Shown in pieces: positions 22,987 through 33,681 of a stretch of 64,000 nucleotides of DNA (the stretch's first letter is position 1; the number at the start of each line of letters is the position of its first letter). This stretch comes from Cadophora sp. MPI-SDFR-AT-0126. Lineage: Eukaryota > Ascomycota > Leotiomycetes > Helotiales > Ploettnerulaceae. The translations under genes were made by a program, and so were the position numbers. The notes beneath the pieces were generated by a model. It was not told the origin of the DNA. It did no database searches and saw only the letters and a program-made list of their open reading frames with translations. The DNA lies in contig JAGMVK010000002.1 in NCBI GenBank assembly GCA_020747065.1, positions 3,720,001-3,784,000 of the forward strand. The letters are read 5' to 3'.

Positions 22987-24275
22987 GTAGAGAAACTATT
23001 TTAATTTCTTCGCCACTTTTTAGGGGTATATAAAATACTATAAACGGTCAGCGGCTTTACAAGTCGAATTATACTAGAGGACTTTATTATTCAAACTATC
23101 CGCCTCTTCGTCCTTAGTATATTCATTCTCGTTAATTTCTATCTTATCGAGATCGTGATCCTCGCTAGTGGCACTTTCGCAAATAATAAAGGATTAGCGA
23201 GATTAAGACTTAGAGGTTAAAATATAGTTAATATATGTGAAGAGGAGCGTAGGAGCGTTAAATTTTATATTAACTTAATAGAGAGAAGAGGAACAATTGT
23301 ACAATTTCCTAAGAGTAATCTGATCTAACTTCGTTATGGTCATAATTGCTAGTGATTTCCTAGAAGTAATTTGATTTAGCTTTATTATGATTTTAATTAT
23401 TAGTTGATTCAATCGTGATCAGAGCCTTAGTAATGGAGGGCGTAGTCTCAAATTATTTTCTTAGGATTAGTAATAGCCATCAATAATATAAGTGTAAGTA
23501 CATACTTCTTAATATAAATGTTTTCAATTACAAGTATTAACGTAATTATATTATTAAGCGATTCTTTTAGGACTATTAAGGAAAGTGGTAACGTAAAATA
23601 TGTGATGTAGTAGCTTAGTAGATATTAGGGAACTTGATAAGTAAGTAAAGCCTTCTAAAGCAAATAGCGAACTTAATTTATACTAAGTTAAAAAATTAAA
23701 AATCCTCAAAATCCTATTCATTTTACTTTACTAGCTCTCTTATGCAATAAACTAAGATAAGCGACTTTAACATAATTACTCAAGAAGATGCTTAAGTAAT
23801 GTATCCGACTCTTCTTATAAAATTCCTATAAGTGCTCACATAAGGCGACCTTCCGCTGTATTGGTTAGACCCCGAAGAAGACTGCAGACAAACATCATCA
23901 GCGCCGTCCCCCGTTCGATACGACATCTCCCTAAAGGTCTTAATATTAAAGTATACTCACTCGTTAGAAATGGAACGACCACTAGCACTACCTATCTAAT
24001 AGACATATATTTACAAGCGTACGAGGGTAGGTACCACTATTTACGTTGACTTATATTTGCTAAATGAGCACAAAGTTGTATATCCGATTCTACTCTTTAT
24101 TTATAATAGTTTATAAATAAATAGAAATCGCTTAGATTATAATCGCCTATTACTATTTTAATTTCTTAATAATAAATTCGTCATTGCTTTCACAAATTAC
24201 TACTTACGCCCTTAGTTTTCTTACTCAAACCAGCGGCAAGATATTATTGATCTTGAAACCTAGCTCAAAGATACG
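22987..24275. other. AT-rich, transposon-derived island without genes
   Basis: Very AT-rich with abundant TA dinucleotides and no open frame above about 60 codons. Looks like strongly mutated repeat sequence. Confidence 0.55.
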
Positions 24276-24582
24276 TGTAACAGTTGGACACTGTTGGAGG
24301 GCAGCAGGAGGGATCACAGTATGACAGAGCAGGGAGCACGTGGTCAAAGTATCAAGAATTATAAGTAAATAGAGTCGAAATACATGTGTCAGGCGTTAGA
24401 TCAAACTCAAGCTTACCCTCTAAACGAGGGTTCAACTCCTTCTTTTATCTCTGACTCCAGCTGCCTATCCAGCTTGTGTATCGAGGCCTTGCCTGCCTAT
24501 ACGGCCATAGTATAACGGCCGTAGCGGCCATCATTCGTCCGTAGGATCCGTAACCCCTATAGCGCTTGTCGCGGCCGTTACA
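24276..24582 (+). mobile_element. Solo LTR, 307 bp, 5-bp target duplication
   Basis: Begins TGTAACAGTTGG and ends CGGCCGTTACA (TG...CA, with TGTAAC/GTTACA inverted ends). Flanked on both sides by ATACG (24271-24275 and 24583-24587). No internal retrotransposon sequence, so it is a solo LTR. A second copy is at 40777-41097. Confidence 0.85.
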
Positions 24583-25279
24583 ATACGTTACCAATATTAT
24601 TAAAAAAGTATTCCAAAGTGTCAATAGTTGTTAACTTGGCAAGATTATTATAACTAATACTTTTACTAAAGCGTATCTTGCTCTTTAAACCGCAAGTATA
24701 ATATTTCCCTTTAATTTATATTATATTAATAACGTCTGGTTATCCTTATAGAGGATTATACGTAGCGCAATCCCGTCTATATATGGGCTAACGGATATAC
24801 ACTGCATTAAGTCTTTAGAGTAAACACGACTATTTATATTAAGATTAAATCGATTGAGTAAAGATTCTTCGCTTGAACTAAGTCTGTCTACTACTACCAC
24901 TTTCGGACTATAACCTACGGAAATCCTATTAGATAAAGACGGTGAGAGGCTAAGAGATAAAGTCTGTCGATGGATCCTAAACAAGAGCCTTGTGGTAAGA
25001 TTTCCTCGTGTAAGTAATTTGGTAGTACGGAAACTTGAACTTACGAGAAGGGGTTGGCAAGGTGAAAAGATGTCGATGTAATAAGCCTACTCTATCTCTT
25101 AAAGGACTACGGCTCTCATTATCCCCTATGTATTAAGTTAGTAAAGATATAGATGATGTATTTAGTAATTTGCACATTTACAGATTTCATAAGGTATGTA
25201 AACGCTAATATATTAAAAGTAAGAAGATTATTATAAGAGGTAAAGGATATACTTTTAATATTTGGAAAGAAATTGGAAG
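24583..25279. other. AT-rich, no gene
   Basis: An 87-codon minus-strand frame (24984-24721) has no recognisable domain and is probably chance in mutated repeat DNA. Confidence 0.45.
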
Positions 25280-25607
25280 TGTAACATGAGCACTAGGCTC
25301 TATGTACTAGAGGATACCAATGTAACAAGAGGCACATAGGTACCAAGTGACAAGGAACAGGAAATGGGGATCTCCGAATAAGTTGGAGAATCTCCGACTA
25401 CTCCGAGCAGGTGGAGAACTCCGAATTGGAGGAAAACTCTAGTATACATACTAGAGTCAGTCACCTCCTTGAGGGGACAAGCTTGAGTTTTATTTCTGAA
25501 CGCCAATCTGTACTTCAACTCAGCAATCTACACACATTGTCGCCTGTTACTTGTTCTGCCATACTGTGATCCCTCCTGCTGCCCTCCAACAGTATCCAAC
25601 TGTTACA
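25280..25607 (-). mobile_element. Solo LTR of a related family, reverse orientation
   Basis: 328 bp bounded by TGTAAC (25280) and GTTACA (25607), flanked by GGAAG on both sides (25275-25279 and 25608-25612), a 5-bp duplication. Read on the minus strand its first 55 bp nearly match the first 55 bp of the LTR at 24276; the rest is different. Confidence 0.85.
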
Positions 25608-25644
25608 GGAAGTCTTGTAGACAAGTCAGTTCTTAGGCCTACTA

Positions 25645-26432
25645 ACGTCTCACCCCCCCTTTCCGCCCACCCCCACATTCCGCCCACCCTTTTACACCAA
25701 AAACAGCGTTTTTGAGGTATTAATATCTTTACAACAAATTAATAAAATTTCATAATTTTTTAATATTTGTATTTAATAGCTCTTATCGACTAAGTCTCCA
25801 AAAGTAAATGTAATTTAAATAATAAACTATTACGTAATATTATATTTCAGTTTTTACATACAAAAAACGTCAAAATCACTTACTAATAACTTCTGAAATA
25901 ATGAATATGATTATATAAAACTTAAAGAACATAAAGTTAAGATACAGACCTTATAGTTTAGAAAGTTTTAAAGTAATTGTATTAGTAGTTACTTTTTTAT
26001 TAAGTAATTAATTTCTCTTATACAAATTTTTTGTATAGTTCTTTATACTTTACTTCATTATAGAATTATTACTAATAGAATTAACTTTAAAATTAAGAAT
26101 CTTAAAGTATCCTATAAAGTATACGTTTAATAAAAGTTTTAAGTGTTTATATTAATAATGAAAAAAGTTATTAAAAAGTAAGAAAAAACATTTTTACACC
26201 AAATTTGTATGAGAGAAACTTTTTGAAATTCAAATACTTAGTTTGTAATATTACCTAATATAAAATCAATAAAACTATTATAATCTAAGAGACTTTATTA
26301 AAAAAATCCAAATCTTTGATTTTAGCTTATTTTATTAATAAATAATAAAGATATTAATTATTTAAAATAGTGAGTTTTGGTGTAAAAGGGTGGGCGGGAT
26401 GCGGGGGTGGGCGGAAAAGGGGGGTGAGACGT
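25645..26432. mobile_element. Pogo-type MITE, 788 bp, C-rich TIRs and TA duplication
   Basis: Ends ACGTCTCACCCCCCCTTTCC and its complement, with repeats of about 55 bp ending in TTTTACACCAAAA. A TA lies outside each end (25643-25644, 26433-26434). The interior is AT-rich and non-coding. TIRs resemble those of the transposase-bearing element at 60705 and of the composite at 40008. Confidence 0.85.
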
Positions 26433-26706
26433 TACCGAATGGATTGTCAACAGCATGACCTAAATCATTCTTTATAGAGGTTCAGGAAATCTAGCGGTGG
26501 AGGGAGACCAGTATAACTTTTCGAAGTGTACCAACTCCATTTAGTCTTTTGTCCCTATTGGTCTATCCACGCTACCTTTTGCTCCGGCGTATATGTCCCT
26601 GGCACAGTACTCTTCCTCTTAAGACCACGGGTTTCCTTGCCTAGGGGAGCTTCTGTTGGGTTTGAGCTATATGCGGCTTTCTTGGCCTCCTCCACAGCCT
26701 TTTGAG

Positions 26707-27382
26707 TCACTTGCGCGGCCTCTTTTGCAGCACGCTCCGCTTGGACCTTCTCAAGGTTCTCGTACGTGCTCTCCACCACGCGGCAAACGACCCTGTCAAG
26801 CTACTATTAGCAAGTTGGCTCCACGCAAGCCTGAGTGTGCCGCCTCTCCTAGATAAGCAACGCACCTTCGACAGCACCGAGTTCTGTAAACCCCAAGGCT
26901 TCGATAGGCACCGGAGTGAGTTTGAAGAGCACCCCCACCGCCAGGATTGCCAGCCAACCTGCCGTAGCTTTGGGATGGTCTTTGGCGGAATGGAAAACTT
27001 TGTCAGCAGCCTCGGAAGCACTATCGAAAGCCTCAGCCATAGCGGGGCCCATCTTCTCGCGGCCTTCCTTCAAGGCTACCTCGAGACCAGCGAGGACCTG
27101 CTGCGCGATCCAATCTGTCCAGCCCTCGGCGCCTACAGCGTTCTGGAGCTGCCAGGCCAGCCATATGCCGCGTTCCTCGGCGGTGCACAAGATAGAGATG
27201 ACGTCAGCCACTATGGTGGCACGATCATGCGGTGGCACTGCGATCGATAGACGTGGAGTTGGCTGCGGCGGCTTTTCGACGAGAGGCGGCGGGACGCCGG
27301 GGCCTGGCCCGCGTAGAGCTCGGGTCTTGCATCCGCAGAGGCAGGGAAGGATCTCGGTTAAGTCGTGCATTGAGGACGACAT
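26707..27382 (-). CDS. IFI6/IFI27-like small membrane protein
   Basis: Exons 27382-26866 and 26792-26707; intron 26793-26865 is 73 bp with GTGCGT donor, TTGCTAAT branch and ACAG acceptor. The start MSSSMHDLTEILPC is chosen as the first ATG giving a compact protein; frame-compatible ATGs exist upstream at about 27432. After a proline-rich linker a long amphipathic helix region (QQVLAGLEVALKEGREKMG) precedes a hydrophobic stretch AGWLAILAVGVLFKL, then PIEALGFTELGAVEG joined by the intron to SFAAWW. This matches the ISG12/6-16 family signature (GF...GPxxGSxAAxW), membrane proteins of organelles. After AAWW the frame gives a basic tail, whereas another frame gives a helical one (YENLEKVQAERAAKEA), so a small C-terminal frameshift is possible. 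Confidence 0.6.
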
Positions 27383-27606
27383 GAAAGAGCCCTTGTATAA
27401 TATAATGCTGCCACACGCAGCAGTGACTATGGTAACCATAGTTGGTAAACTCGATGGAGGATATTTGTCGGCAGGAAGCACATTGTCGTGAACCGGACAT
27501 CTGAAGTTGGTCAATGACCTTCTACGGTGGCTGATATATTTAGTCAATTGTGGCTAGTGTACGGAGTACTTAGTCAATTAATTGCTTGCGAGCTCGCTTA
27601 CTTTAC

Positions 27607-27769
27607 GTACGAAAGGGGGTTGACAGTGGGTCTCGTACACCGATGTATTCTGCCTTAACATTTGAGGACATTTGTGGAGAAATTTCTAGAATTTCGGATT
27701 GTTGATTGGAAGAATAACCTTGCTGCCTTACATGGGCGTACGAGACCCACTGTCAACCCCCTTTCGTAC
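27607..27769. mobile_element. Short fold-back element with perfect 32-bp inverted repeats
   Basis: 27607-27638 (GTACGAAAGGGGGTTGACAG...) is repeated exactly as its complement at 27738-27769. The 163-bp unit has a 99-bp AT-rich spacer. No clear target duplication. Probably a small MITE. Confidence 0.75.
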
Positions 27770-28865
27770 CACCTGTCAGCTCTCTGAACAAACTCCACAG
27801 TAGACCTCGGGGGCCACACTCACGAGTCTGTCGCTGCAAAACAGGCGCGGAAGACGGAGGCGCTGTACCAGCGTGGAAGTCGCGCCTATCCGATGAATCC
27901 CGCCGATTGCCACGTTCCCCGCCATATTACGCCCTGGCGAAGCTGTCGGCATGCTAAATGGCGCTCGGCGCTGGTACTTACGCCGATTCATTCAAAGTGC
28001 AATGCATAAGCATTTATGAATTCTGCATACTCTTTCTACCGTCTTCCTCAAGTACAAGTACAGTAATGCCAAAGATGCCAGAGGGTTGAAAGCGCTCCAA
28101 TTCCGTCTACATAGGGCCCGCAGTACTAGTCTCTACAGTTCGTACCCGTTGGCCCCATGTGGCCAGCCATAAAGGACTAATCGGTTAGTAGCTAATTATA
28201 GCCATTTCCAAGTTTGCTAGGCGGCTTAGGTCAAACTATTCCAAAGCAAGACTAAATCGTGTACTCGGCAACGCGACTCAGACTGCATGCACTCCTCAGA
28301 GATTACTAGGATGGCGACGGGTGGTGACGGTGGTTGAGTGAGTGAGAGGGTAAAGATGGTATTCCGTAGGCGCTATATTGCAGAATTTGTGTGACCGGCT
28401 GAGCCAGTTGGGATGTGTGCAAATGGGTGCCAGATGGATGTTATATTCTAACTGCAGAACTAAAGGAGGTGAGGGAGCGCAGCTCCCACGCTCCTCCTAA
28501 ATAACGTACTCCCAGCGTGCACGGTCCAGGCACCGGTTCCACCGATGCCACAATAAGGCTAGCGCCATGTGGCGCTAGCCTATGACAATTTGGGTAGGAT
28601 GAAGGCGAGGTAGGCCCCCACTTCACAACTGGGCAGCCAGGTCGGGAAATGGACGTGTCTGGAAATGGACATCATTCAAAAGTGGATCGGTATTATTACA
28701 AAGGGATCGATTGGTATCACGAGATGATGCTGTCATAGAGGAGAATAGAGGAGCATACTTGGGGGTATGGTTCGCTCGCAACCCTTAGGATATTTTCTAA
28801 CAATATTCGGATTGATATTTACGGCCTGCGTCGCTGTTGAAGACAATCGCTGAATATCGCCAGAA
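27770..28865. other. Intergenic; contains a short perfect palindrome
   Basis: No gene seen. At 28556-28581 is a 12-bp-arm hairpin AGGCTAGCGCCA-TG-TGGCGCTAGCCT. Otherwise likely the 3' side of the pectin methylesterase gene. Confidence 0.5.
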
Positions 28866-30061
28866 TTACGGCCTGGGGTAAGGCGCAGGCTCGCAGTCGG
28901 GATAGGCGGCGTCGAACCATGGCTGACTCTTGTAAGCCGTCCCCAAGATAGTAGAGATATTCACGGGAGCGGTCAACGCTATGGCCCAAGTCACACGCGG
29001 GCCCGTGGCACCGTCACCGGTGTTTCCATACTCGCCGTAATAGACATTGGTCAAGTCGCCGGTGCTAGTCCAAGGGCTCCATCCCAGGGTGCTGATGACA
29101 TCGCTCATCGTAGTGAACTGGAATACGGTGCGACTGTAGAGCTGCCATGGTCGTCCCAGGTAGTATGACCGGCTCGGGACAGTCTCGTTAGAGGCGACGG
29201 CGATGGTGCCTTCGTTGAAGACGTAAAAGGAGGGGTTAGTGGCATTGCTACGGCCGTTGGCTATGTGACAGTCAGAGGGATACAGCCATGAAATGAGGGG
29301 CGATTGCCAGAGTATCTGTAGGAGACGTGTCGACGGTAGTCTCGCGTAGGCATCAAAATACAAAAACACTAACCTGTGATATACCTCCCTCCTGTCCTGA
29401 CCCTGACGTCGCACTTCTCAAACCACGCCGCAGCTCGGAGTCCAAATACGAAATCGACTGCCCCCGTTATTAGGCAATTGCTGTAATATTCCAAGCCTTC
29501 ATTCGCAAGCACTGTGTCTTGGTATCCATAGAACGAGCACCCATAATAACCTCCTGATGCCTGCGCGCTTAGAGCTAGCGCTTGGGATCCCACAGTGACT
29601 GTCGCTGAGTTAATCGCGAGTTCCGTGTTATGGGAAAACGTATTGAAGCCAAATCAAGCTAATCACATACAGGTGTTGACAACATTTAGATTGTAAATCT
29701 TCACGTTAGCCGCGTGTACTCGAAGTGTAGAGCCTGCATCGTTACTGCCCGCGACCGCCGAGTAGTTGTTATACGTGAGAATAGCTTTGTTCTGCACGTA
29801 CGACGTCGTGTCATGAGTATAACCGTAGATAGTCAGTTGAGCAGAGCGTGGGGCAATGTAAACTTGCTCCGTGAAAGTACCCTGGTTAATGAAAAGACAT
29901 TGCGCTGCCATAGACGTTGTAGATAACGCATTTATACCAGCTTGAATTGTGCTATAATTGCTCCCTGACTTGGCGACATGGACACAACCCGGGGGCGGAC
30001 GGGTGCGACTTTCTGCAAACACGACCGGTAGGAGAGGAAATAGGGTGAAGAAGCGCTTCAT
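28866..30061 (-). CDS. Pectin methylesterase (CE8), secreted
   Basis: Three exons: 30061-29671, 29604-29374, 29260-28866, with introns of 66 bp (GTATGT/CTCAG) and 113 bp (GTTAGT/ATAG). The joined frame is 338 residues with no internal stop. It opens with a signal peptide (MKRFFTLFPLLPVVFAES). Family landmarks in order: GSNYSTIQAGINA near residue 35, YGYQDTVL (first catalytic Asp region), GAVDFVFG (second Asp) and YLGRPW (substrate Arg). This is the parallel beta-helix carbohydrate esterase that removes methyl groups from homogalacturonan, making the polymer accessible to other pectinases. It is the left member of the pectin cluster and is transcribed in the same direction as the adjacent acetylesterase. 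Confidence 0.95.
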
Positions 30062-30154
30062 CCTGGCGAGTAGACGTTGAGGGGCGAAAGACCAAATGTT
30101 GCGTAACTAGTTGGAAGGCAATTTCTCTTATAACCCGGAGGTTGTCAGTAGTCC

Positions 30155-30160
30155 TTTATA
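30155..30160 (-). promoter_or_regulatory. TATA box of pectin methylesterase
   Basis: TATAAA on the minus strand, about 95 bp upstream of the start codon at 30061. Confidence 0.55.
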
Positions 30161-30170
30161 ACTTGATACC

Positions 30171-30178
30171 ATTGGTGG
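30171..30178 (-). promoter_or_regulatory. CCAAT box in TYATTGGTGGA-like context
   Basis: CCACCAAT on the minus strand, just upstream of the TATA box. The surrounding CCATTGGTGGA differs by one base from the TYATTGGTGGA motif reported in Aspergillus pectinase promoters. Would bind the CCAAT-binding (HAP) complex. Confidence 0.45.
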
Positions 30179-30942
30179 AGAAAGTGGTAATCGCGCCAAG
30201 GGGGAATCCGAAGAATCTCCGTCGCCGAATCAGACTAATTAGAAAGAAAGAAGATTTTCTAAAGCCTCGGAGTAGGCTTCTCCGCATGGAGTATTGCGTA
30301 AGCTTTCGGCAGGTTACCCAGCCTAAATTATTACCACTTTCATGAGATAATTAGCCGTAATCAAGTACAGAGCTTCCTTTTCGCCGCGGCGGAAAATCTA
30401 AGAGACTATTGCGTTGTAGACAGTGTTAGTATCCTGCTAAGCATTAGGATCTAAAAAGCACCTTGTCACCCTCCAAAGCTGACAATGATCTTAGCTAATT
30501 CGCTGTAAACGCATCTTTAAACCCTAGCAACGGAAATGGCCAAGTGAAGTGGTATACGTGATGAGCAAAATATGATGTTGATTATTATCGATAAATCATT
30601 AAAGAAGCCATCTATTGAGCTCTGGTTCTAGCGAAACTTTTAGAACTCATTGAATAACACGAGCAAGTTCTACTCTATATCTTCAACATATTGCTCACCA
30701 GTATCAAAACGTTTTCAAGGTGTGGGTCAATATCTTTGGAGTTGAGCATGGCTCATTGAAAGGTAAGAAGAGCATATAAATAACAACTAGGTATGTAGGT
30801 AGATCCAATGGTATGATGATACAACAACCGCGAAGAAAGAGTCTAAACTAGAAGACGCGAACAACTTGCATAGTGTACCATATTAGACATTGGAGTCGTA
30901 CAGTTGCGAGCGGACCTTCTAGCCCTGCGAGGCGGTCGTACG

Positions 30943-31853
30943 TCAGACATGCGTGCCATTGCAGGGTAGGGCTTGGGGCGTAGTAATTGCCTTTCCGGCG
31001 CTGTTGATGTAGCGCATCAATTTGCTCTCCCGGTAACACTTATACTTGACAGCCTGAACAAAAGTCTCAGCGTTCAACCTCGCGCCCTCCCAGTTCGTGT
31101 GGGTATTGTCGCTGGGAAAATACGTCTTCGCCACCGTCGGCCCCATGGCCTGGAACAACGCCACGGAGTAGTTGGTATGGTCGATATACTCCACACCGGT
31201 CTGCTTCGCGACTTGCTTGGCGTAGTCGGCAAACAGCCAGGTCGAGCGTAACGTGTCTCCGGTCCAGTAGTTCCTGTTGACCATGCCCGAGAGAATGGGG
31301 GTCGCCCTCTTGCCCTTCACATCGACAATCATCTTGCGTAGATACCATCCAAAGCTGCGGACTGTCTCTGTCACGTTGTCCAGCGTGGTCACGACAACAG
31401 AGTCGTCACCGATACCTGGAAGCGTGGCGCGGTCTGCATAGGTCGTTCCCGACGCGGGGTCGCCATCATCGTTGTGGCCCATCTCTATTAAAACAAAGTC
31501 ACCGGGCGAGGTCGAGTTGAGTAAACTGCTCCACAGGCCTTCTCGGATGAATGATCGAGTTGAGCGTCCATTTTTGGCCAAGTTCGAAATGGTCAAACTC
31601 GTGTAATTGTTAAACCAATAGCCCCATCTATAACGGCAGGTTAGTCCTGGCCGTGGCACTGTCGACCCGGTTTTTGCACAATCAAGCCTCGGGCAACCGG
31701 AGAAACTTACCCCTGGAGTACGCTGCCGTTGGCGTAGTTGGCTGTTGTGCTATCGGAGCAGATCAAGAGCTTCGGCGTGGGCGTCGGCGTTCGCACCGCC
31801 GACGCATAACCAGCCGCTGCCACAGCAAAGAGTAGCTTCAGAGAGCACTGCAT
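30943..31853 (-). CDS. Rhamnogalacturonan acetylesterase (CE12, SGNH fold), secreted
   Basis: Exons 31853-31711 and 31627-30943; 83-bp intron (GTAAGT, CTAAC, ATAG) splits the GGA codon before TGGGGC. Product 275 residues. The N-terminal signal peptide (MQCSLKLLFAVAAAGYASA) is followed by a threonine/proline linker and the block I motif ICSDSTTANYANG (nucleophile Ser; the usual GDS is here SDS). Block III is seen as EMGHNDDG and block V as DNTHTN, giving the catalytic Asp-His. It would deacetylate the rhamnogalacturonan I backbone, letting lyases and hydrolases act. Transcribed divergently from the pectin lyase across 1.8 kb. Confidence 0.92.
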
Positions 31854-31922
31854 GATAACTGAATATTACTGCGCGACCGAGCACAAAAGGAGCGAACGAT
31901 AGTCGTGACTCGCATACACATA

Positions 31923-31929
31923 TTATATA
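31923..31929 (-). promoter_or_regulatory. TATA box of rhamnogalacturonan acetylesterase
   Basis: TATATAA on the minus strand, 70 bp upstream of the start codon at 31853. Confidence 0.45.
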
Positions 31930-33563
31930 CTGGAAACGAGCTACCCGGCCACGACGTCCCTATTTTTCCGTAGTAGTGCATATTTGTCAAAAGTGGCGTT
32001 GAGCAATTCAGTCTAGACTGAGGGGAAGGGCTGGCACTATCCTTGTCTGGCCACATTTTGGTGTGTGGCCGAGGGGGGGAACTACTATAATACCCCAGGT
32101 CCTCAAGCGGTCGGAGGGAGAATCCCGCGGAACAATCCACGACATCTGGGGCACTCCGGCAGCTCTCACAGTCATGAGGGCGCTTTCCGAACAGCATGGC
32201 TCTTCGCTGCCCATGCGTAGCTCCAATGTGGTATAGTTAGTGAGAATGTAACGATGTGGCTTTCCGAAATGTGCGTTTTGTAATAGCTCCGAGCTGTCAC
32301 GCGTTTGGTTGAGCAAAGAGGAAGCGCGAGAAATGAGAGGAGAAATTGTTGCAAAAGCAAAGAACTAGCGGGCCTCAGATTAATCTAGCAGCCCTTGCAT
32401 ATCCGCGTAATAGGTCCGTGCCAGTTGTAAGATCAGCTAGTCCCCTGTCCCCTGGCAAGCGTGGACAGGCCATGTTGCGAGGCCGTGGAGATCCTGGAAA
32501 GGTATTGGCATCCACTGCGGAACGTGTATTTCCCCGTTTCGGAGACTCCCGATTCAGGAAATATACGTTACATGATCTGTTCAACTACGGAATGTTTCTT
32601 TAAGAGTAACCTCTCAATCCCCATTCAACAACCTCACCCAGCCTGATTTGAAACCACTACCAGTGTATCGTTGCGGGACTCTCCGGTTTGGATTGAATCT
32701 AGGCAGGTGAATCTTGGAAAACGAAGGATTCTCCTGTTGCAGGGTGGCAGCTGTGGGAAGGCTATCGCTTTGGGCAAAGGGACTAACTGAAATAATTCGT
32801 CCATACCATCGAAGGCAGGATACAGGCCCACAGCAAATCCTAGCGGAAGAGGCTGAATTGATTGGCGGCCAATAATAAATCCAGGCCAGGTGCGGTGACG
32901 CGTCTGTTCGCTGCCGAGCAGATACATTGTTGCATGCTGTGGGATAGTTCGAGCCGAGCATATATTACTCTGACTTATAGCAACTCTGACTTATAGCGGT
33001 GATCAACATGGGTAGGGGGTGATTGTCTTGTCAAAGTGACGTCCATCAATCCTCCACATAGATAATGCATATTATAAACCGCACTCACACTTGAGGAGCA
33101 GAAGCAGGCACTCTATAGGAGTCGAGATGGTCTGTTCAGGACTGCCGCCCATCCGGTAACTGTCTTGACGCAAGTAGGAATTATAAATGTTAAATTGAAA
33201 TGTTCTAGTGCCCCAAGCGAACGGGTTTGTGGTGGGCCATGGGGTGTGAATCCTCTCCTATAGGTGGTGCCTGGCTATGTCTACGTTATACCTCTTTGGA
33301 CCCGGCAGTGGTCCAATCCCGTTGAAGATTTGGGCCACTCCTAGAGTTTGCCATAAGCAGCCATTGACTCCATGGCACACAGCTGTGTGTCGTGGCTCAA
33401 CCCTCACTCCCCCGCGTTACATCTGTCTTTTAATGGGCCCTCGCTTGAAGGGATGATGGAGCGGGTCAGTGGAACGGAGGGAAGTGCCCCGGTTTAGAGC
33501 ATCTGACAGTCGAAGGTTTCGACATACCCTTTTCCGAGATCTTTTCCAGATCTAGAGGCCGAG
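31930..33563. other. Divergent intergenic region between acetylesterase and pectin lyase
   Basis: 1.6 kb with no supportable gene; short frames on both strands only. Contains a short direct repeat AACTCTGACTTATAGC near 32968-32998. Presumably carries regulatory sites for both flanking pectinase genes. Confidence 0.5.
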
Positions 33564-33569
33564 TATAAA
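33564..33569 (+). promoter_or_regulatory. TATA box of pectin lyase
   Basis: TATAAA 113 bp upstream of the ATG at 33682. Confidence 0.55.
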
Positions 33570-33681
33570 GGAGTGGCGCAGACGTGTCTGATCGGACATT
33601 TCAAGCCGCCAAGTTAGTCATCTGCACCCTCTATTTCACTTCATGACCGGGTTGGGCACAAGCCACATCAAGACACTCAAT

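Larger units (their letters stand above)
30062..30942. other. Promoter region of pectin methylesterase
   Basis: Gap between the acetylesterase stop and the methylesterase start, AT-rich in the middle, no open gene. Holds the TATA and CCAAT elements listed separately. Confidence 0.5.

Noticed and set aside
26702..27491. Plus-strand frames of 182 and 191 codons
   Set aside because: Shadows of the IFI6-like gene on the minus strand, which has a signature motif and a proper intron.
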